The notes under the pieces were generated by a model. The model had not been told where the DNA came from. It did no database searches and worked only from the letters and a program-made list of their open reading frames with translations. This document shows positions 7,610-11,065 of a stretch of DNA of 11,065 nt, in pieces (positions within the stretch are counted from its first letter, which is position 1; each line of letters opens with the position of its first letter). The position numbers and the translations under genes were made by a program. The stretch spans positions 1 through 11,065 of the forward strand of contig JAKSBB010000507.1 in NCBI GenBank assembly GCA_022361315.1. Direction: 5' to 3'. The stretch comes from Desulfobacterales bacterium. GTDB lineage: Bacteria > Desulfobacterota > Desulfobacteria > Desulfobacterales > Desulfobacteraceae.

Positions 7610-8638
7610 ATGAAAGCCATGATCATCGAGCGCACCACGGACCTGACCCGTAACCCGACCCCTCTGACACTGGTGGATGTCCCCAAACCCACACCGAAGC
7701 GGGGGGCGATCCTGCTGAAGGTGACGGCCTGCGGGGTCTGCCACACGGAACTGGATGAAATTGAAGGCAGGACACCGCCCCCGGTATTCCCCATGATTCC
7801 GGGGCACCAGGTGGTGGGGACGGTGGTTGAGGCGGGACCGGATACCGGCAGGCATCCCCTGGGCAGCAGGGTCGGTGTGGCATGGATATATTCGGCCTGC
7901 GGCCGGTGCCGGTGGTGTTTAGAAGGCAATGATAACCTTTGTCCGAAATTCATGGCCACCGGGCGGGATGCCAACGGCGGGTATGCGGAATATATGACGA
8001 TTCATCAGGATTTTGCCTATCCCATCCCGGGGAGGTTTACAGATGCTCAGGCCGCACCGCTTCTCTGTGCCGGGGCCATCGGTTACCGTTCCCTGTCCCT
8101 GACCGGGATTGAGAACGGAGATTGCCTTGGGCTGACCGGTTTCGGGGCATCCGCCCACCTGGTGCTCAAAATGGTTCGTCATAAACTGCCGGACTCCCAT
8201 GTATTTGTGTTTGCCAGAAATCCGAAGGAAAGGGCCTTTGCAAAGGAGTTGGGAGCGGTGTGGGCCGGAGATATTCGGGAACGCTCTCCCGAGTTGTTAC
8301 AGGCGGTTATCGATACCACACCGGTATGGACCCCGGTTCGTGAAGCGTTGAACAACCTTTCCCCGGGGGGGCGTTTGGTGATCAACGCCATCCGCAAAGA
8401 AGAGGGCGATAAATCCACCCTGTTGGATCTGGACTATCCAGCGCATCTCTGGATGGAAAAAGAGATCAAGACTGTGGCAAACGTGGCCCGGTCTGATGTG
8501 ACAGGATTTCTGGACCTTGCATCTGAAATTCCCATCATTCCGGAGGTCCAGACATTTGGGCTGACAGAAGCAAATCAGGCGCTGGTTGAGCTGAAACAGG
8601 GAAAAATCCGGGGGGCAAAAGTACTTCTAACGGAGTAA
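7610..8638 (+). CDS. Zinc-dependent alcohol dehydrogenase family protein (medium-chain dehydrogenase/reductase)
   Basis: A 342-residue cytoplasmic medium-chain dehydrogenase/reductase, the usual length for the family, expected to interconvert an alcohol and an aldehyde or ketone with a nicotinamide cofactor. The GroES-like domain has catalytic zinc ligands C44 (in CGVCHTE), H66 (in PGHQVVG) and C153 (in LLCAGAIGY). Structural zinc cysteines are C97, C100, C103 and C111 with classical spacing. The Rossmann domain (about 165-300) has G177-F-G179-A-S-A182. Position 67 is Gln where many members have Glu (GHE). The second Rossmann strand ends in FARNP with no Asp there, which may favour NADP(H). 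It resembles the zinc-binding alcohol dehydrogenase subfamily related to AdhP. The ATG has only a weak AGG about 7 nt upstream; a stop codon at 7586-7588 blocks a longer frame. It is divergent from the FAD/Fe-S dehydrogenase and convergent with the second kinase. The substrate is unknown. Confidence 0.92.
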   Translation: MKAMIIERTTDLTRNPTPLTLVDVPKPTPKRGAILLKVTACGVCHTELDEIEGRTPPPVFPMIPGHQVVGTVVEAGPDTGRHPLGSRVGVAWIYSACGRCRWCLEGNDNLCPKFMATGRDANGGYAEYMTIHQDFAYPIPGRFTDAQAAPLLCAGAIGYRSLSLTGIENGDCLGLTGFGASAHLVLKMVRHKLPDSHVFVFARNPKERAFAKELGAVWAGDIRERSPELLQAVIDTTPVWTPVREALNNLSPGGRLVINAIRKEEGDKSTLLDLDYPAHLWMEKEIKTVANVARSDVTGFLDLASEIPIIPEVQTFGLTEANQALVELKQGKIRGAKVLLTE

Positions 8639-8644
8639 TCGCGC

Positions 8645-10948
8645 TCAGGATCCTGAAGCCCTCTGGGTCAGCCTGGTGATTTTTTCCAATAATGCGGTTT
8701 TTTTAACGGGTTTTGTTAGAAAATCATCCATACCGGCTTCAATACAGGTATCCCTGTCTTCCAGGGTGGCATGGGCTGTAAACGCGATGATGGGAATTCT
8801 CTCACCCGGGGATTCCATCTTCCGGATCTCGGCCGCGGCGGTGAGACCGTCCATTTCAGGCATCTGCACATCCATAAGGATCAACTGATAATTGCCTTTG
8901 GAGAGTGCAGATATCGCCTCTTTACCGTTACCTGCCAGGTCAACCGGATAGCCCGCCCGTGTCAGATGGGTCATGACCACTTTCTGGTTTGTGGGATAAT
9001 CCTCCACCAGGAGGATGCGGATGTCCCCGGGCGGTGTCACAGGGAAGGGCGGGGCATCTTCATTGTGATTTTTGGATACATCCAATGCATCCGGGCTAAG
9101 ATCGCGGGGCACGTCCGATGTGATGTCCGGGGTGAGGGGGATCGAAAACCAGAACCGGCTGCCTTCCCCTTCCCGGCTGGATACTCCGATACTGCCGTCC
9201 ATCAATTCAACCAGTTGTTTGCTGATACTTGTACCGAGACCCGTTCCCCCGTACTCCCGGGTGGTTGAGCTGTCTGCCTGGGTAAAACTTTCGAATATGG
9301 TCTCTTGTTTATCCTCAGGGATGCCTATTCCTGTATCCCGGATTTCAAAGCGGATATACAGACTGCAACCGTCATCGCCTGTATCCGGCAATACCTTGAG
9401 ATCGATATTGCCGCCGGAGCGGGTGAACTTGAGGGCATTTCCCGTGAGGTTGGCCAGAATCTGTCTCAGGTATTTTGGGGATCCCATGACCTGACTGGGG
9501 ATATCCGGGTCGATAAATGTGTTGAATTCAATCTTTTTTTGGGCTGCCTGAAAACCGATGCCCCGGCTGAAATCCCGGATCATATGGCTTAGGTCAAATG
9601 AAATTCGTTCCATCTCCAATTTGCCGGCCTCAATTTTGGACAGATCCAGAATATCGGAAATCAGTTCCGAAAGGGCGCCTGCTTCGGTTTGAATGGTTTT
9701 GGAGTATAATTGCTGGTTGTCGTCAAGGGCGGTTTCGGCCAGCAACTCGGACATACCGAGAATACCGTTTAAGGGGGTCCGGATTTCATGGCTCATATTT
9801 GCCAGAAATGTGCTTTTTGCGCGTGAGGCTTTTTCTGCCTGGATTTTGGCCTCCTCCAGGTGGCGGGCCAGTCGTCTTCTTTCTTCCAGCTCTTCCCGGG
9901 CGCTGCGACTGGCGTCGGCCAGGCGGTCAACCGTCTCTTTCATCACAGTGATATCATATAAAATTTTAAGCTCTCCGCGGTAACTGCCCATGGGGCCTTT
10001 GAATCGATTGGTGGTCATCTCGAAAATTCTGCCGCGGCAGCTGAACTCTTCCCTGACGCTTTCTCCGTCACCGGGGAGGGCCGTGATGTTATAGGTGGCC
10101 AGTATATTGTTCCATGTCCGGTTGAGCACATCATGCCTGCCGCGTCCGATAAAGGCCATCGCCGCCTGATTGAGATCTATCAGCCGCTTGGACATATTGA
10201 ATACAAATACAGGGTGGGGGGAAAATTTATAGTAGATGGACCGGGCAGATGCCAGGTCGCTGAGCAGTCTTCTGGAGAAAATCCCAAAGGCAAGGAATGG
10301 GCCCACCAATGCCATGGAAAGCGGAATCGGATCCACACCTGTGGGAAATACGGACAACAGGTACAGCGCATGTGTCATACCGGGAATCAGGGTGCCGGCA
10401 ATCATCCAGATGAAGGAACGCCGCATTTCGTCCGAGGTCTTTGCCGCCGCCCTGATATATAGAAAGATGGATACCGGAAGGGCGGTAAAGGTCTGGGCAA
10501 TGTGCAGGTAATACATCGGGCCGGGTACGATACCCGCCCAGATGCGTTGCCCGGATTCAATGATGGAGACCTCTCTGTAGAAAATGGTCAGATCAGGGTA
10601 GGTCCAACTTGAAAACAAGACCAGGAATCCGGGAATCAGGATCATATACATACCCGGGTGAAGTTTTTCGGTCTCCCTGTAATATACGGAATGAACAGCA
10701 ATAAGGACCAGTAGCCCCGGAATAAATGAAATACCAAGATACTCGAACTTCAAACAGAGGAGGATGCCTTCCAGCGACACCTGTATCAGCTCCTGGGAAT
10801 ACCCCATGGCGTAAATAAATATGCATATCACCAGGGCAAAGTAGAGCCGGGCCCTCGTATTCCGCTTCAGATATCTCGCAGTCCAGGCCGCGATGGAAAA
10901 GGAGAGCATTGCCGCAAGTATGGTCAGCGGCTGAAGAAGAAGTATCAT
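8645..10948 (-). CDS. Hybrid sensor histidine kinase with N-terminal 7TM domain, PAS, HisKA, HATPase and REC
   Basis: A 767-residue membrane hybrid kinase. Residues 1-230 hold about seven hydrophobic helices (near 1-22, 36-56, 62-90, 99-115, 145-168, 180-202 and 208-228) with short loops, matching the N-terminal 7TM module of histidine kinases. A PAS domain follows (about 232-345, containing FSPHPVFVFN), then a charged coiled coil (350-380). HisKA has NMSHEIRTPLNG with phosphoacceptor H387; HATPase (about 490-610) has TGNALKF, RDTGIGI and GGTGLGTSIS. The C-terminal receiver (643-765) has ED at 649-650, D693 in MDVQMPEMDG, FTAHA and the Lys in TKPV. There is no Hpt or output domain, so phosphate must pass to another protein or be used for autocontrol. 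The start overlaps the upstream gene's stop as ATGA, implying translational coupling. The 3' end is 6 nt from the convergent alcohol dehydrogenase. The ligand is unknown. Confidence 0.94.
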   Translation of the reverse strand: MILLLQPLTILAAMLSFSIAAWTARYLKRNTRARLYFALVICIFIYAMGYSQELIQVSLEGILLCLKFEYLGISFIPGLLVLIAVHSVYYRETEKLHPGMYMILIPGFLVLFSSWTYPDLTIFYREVSIIESGQRIWAGIVPGPMYYLHIAQTFTALPVSIFLYIRAAAKTSDEMRRSFIWMIAGTLIPGMTHALYLLSVFPTGVDPIPLSMALVGPFLAFGIFSRRLLSDLASARSIYYKFSPHPVFVFNMSKRLIDLNQAAMAFIGRGRHDVLNRTWNNILATYNITALPGDGESVREEFSCRGRIFEMTTNRFKGPMGSYRGELKILYDITVMKETVDRLADASRSAREELEERRRLARHLEEAKIQAEKASRAKSTFLANMSHEIRTPLNGILGMSELLAETALDDNQQLYSKTIQTEAGALSELISDILDLSKIEAGKLEMERISFDLSHMIRDFSRGIGFQAAQKKIEFNTFIDPDIPSQVMGSPKYLRQILANLTGNALKFTRSGGNIDLKVLPDTGDDGCSLYIRFEIRDTGIGIPEDKQETIFESFTQADSSTTREYGGTGLGTSISKQLVELMDGSIGVSSREGEGSRFWFSIPLTPDITSDVPRDLSPDALDVSKNHNEDAPPFPVTPPGDIRILLVEDYPTNQKVVMTHLTRAGYPVDLAGNGKEAISALSKGNYQLILMDVQMPEMDGLTAAAEIRKMESPGERIPIIAFTAHATLEDRDTCIEAGMDDFLTKPVKKTALLEKITRLTQRASGS
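8646..8685 (+). terminator. Possible intrinsic terminator of the alcohol dehydrogenase, inside the convergent kinase gene
   Basis: An imperfect hairpin can be drawn: CAGG 8646-8649 with CCTG 8672-8675, TGA 8654-8656 with TCA 8668-8670, and CCC 8659-8661 with GGG 8665-8667 around a TCT loop. Six T residues follow at 8680-8685. The stem has an internal loop and a bulge, and the T run starts 4 nt after the stem, so the call is weak. It would lie within the last codons of the opposing kinase gene. Confidence 0.25.
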
Positions 10949-11065
10949 AGTGGATTGGCCTTCATTTCATCCAGGGTTCTTACCATGGCCGAAATCTGTA
11001 CCTCTTTTTCCCGGATATGGGATTCAATTTCTGCTTTTTTCCGGTCCAGATCACGAATTTCATTC
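10945..11065 (-). CDS. C-terminal end of an unidentified protein, 5' partial
   Basis: Reading the minus strand back from the TGA at 10947-10945 gives an open frame to the right edge, 39 codons ending in TLDEMKANPL. Its start lies outside the window. The visible part is rich in Glu, Lys, Arg and Ile/Leu with heptad-like spacing (DLDRKKAEIES, REKEVQIS), so it is probably an alpha-helical coiled coil. No family can be assigned. The stop overlaps the kinase start by 4 nt (ATGA), so the two genes are very likely one operon with coupled translation, and the product may be a signalling partner. That functional link is inference from position only. Confidence 0.7.
   Translation of the reverse strand, partial: NEIRDLDRKKAEIESHIREKEVQISAMVRTLDEMKANPL

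Noticed and set aside
7399..7974. A 191-codon minus-strand frame spanning the divergent intergenic region
   Set aside because: It overlaps both well-supported oxidoreductase genes, shows no domain, and would cross the control region.

Overview
The window reads as a bacterial chromosome segment. It is densely coded, its base composition is roughly balanced and slightly GC-rich by eye, and ordinary ATG starts and Shine-Dalgarno sites fit throughout. The gene style suggests a Gram-negative anaerobe of the Desulfobacterota, perhaps a sulfate reducer: multi-PAS hybrid kinases, a fused FAD/Fe-S 2-hydroxyacid dehydrogenase and a GGDDF-type response regulator. That placement is inferred from protein style only. 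No rRNA, tRNA, CRISPR array, insertion sequence or phage gene was seen.

Layout, left to right. (1) Positions 3-3566, plus strand: a large hybrid histidine kinase cut by the left edge, with one visible membrane helix, three PAS domains, HisKA, HATPase, two receiver domains and an Hpt domain. (2) Positions 3605-4567, plus strand, 38 nt later and probably in the same operon: a response regulator with a receiver and a GGDEF-family domain whose signature is GGDDF. (3) Positions 4587-7430, minus strand, convergent with (2): a fused FAD-binding and Fe-S dehydrogenase of the Dld-II/YdiJ type, probably acting on D-lactate or another D-2-hydroxyacid. (4) A 179-nt divergent control region with a candidate promoter overlapped by a palindrome, and a pair of direct repeats. 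(5) Positions 7610-8638, plus strand: a zinc-dependent alcohol dehydrogenase. (6) Positions 8645-10948, minus strand, convergent with (5) across 6 nt: a second hybrid kinase with an N-terminal seven-helix membrane domain, PAS, HisKA, HATPase and one receiver. (7) Positions 10945-11065, minus strand: the C-terminal end of an unidentified gene that overlaps the start of (6) by 4 nt and was found by reading the frame back from its stop codon.

How they may work together. Genes 1 and 2 look like a near-complete phosphorelay (His, Asp, His, then Asp on a separate regulator) ending in a cyclic-di-GMP-type output domain that may be degenerate. Genes 3 and 5 form a divergent metabolic pair for oxidation of a hydroxyacid and an alcohol or aldehyde. 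Genes 6 and 7 are a translationally coupled signalling unit. Nothing in the sequence directly ties the kinases to the metabolic pair. I see no clearly novel system. The points most worth a second look are the GGDDF regulator, the control region between the divergent genes, and the coupled unknown gene at the right edge.
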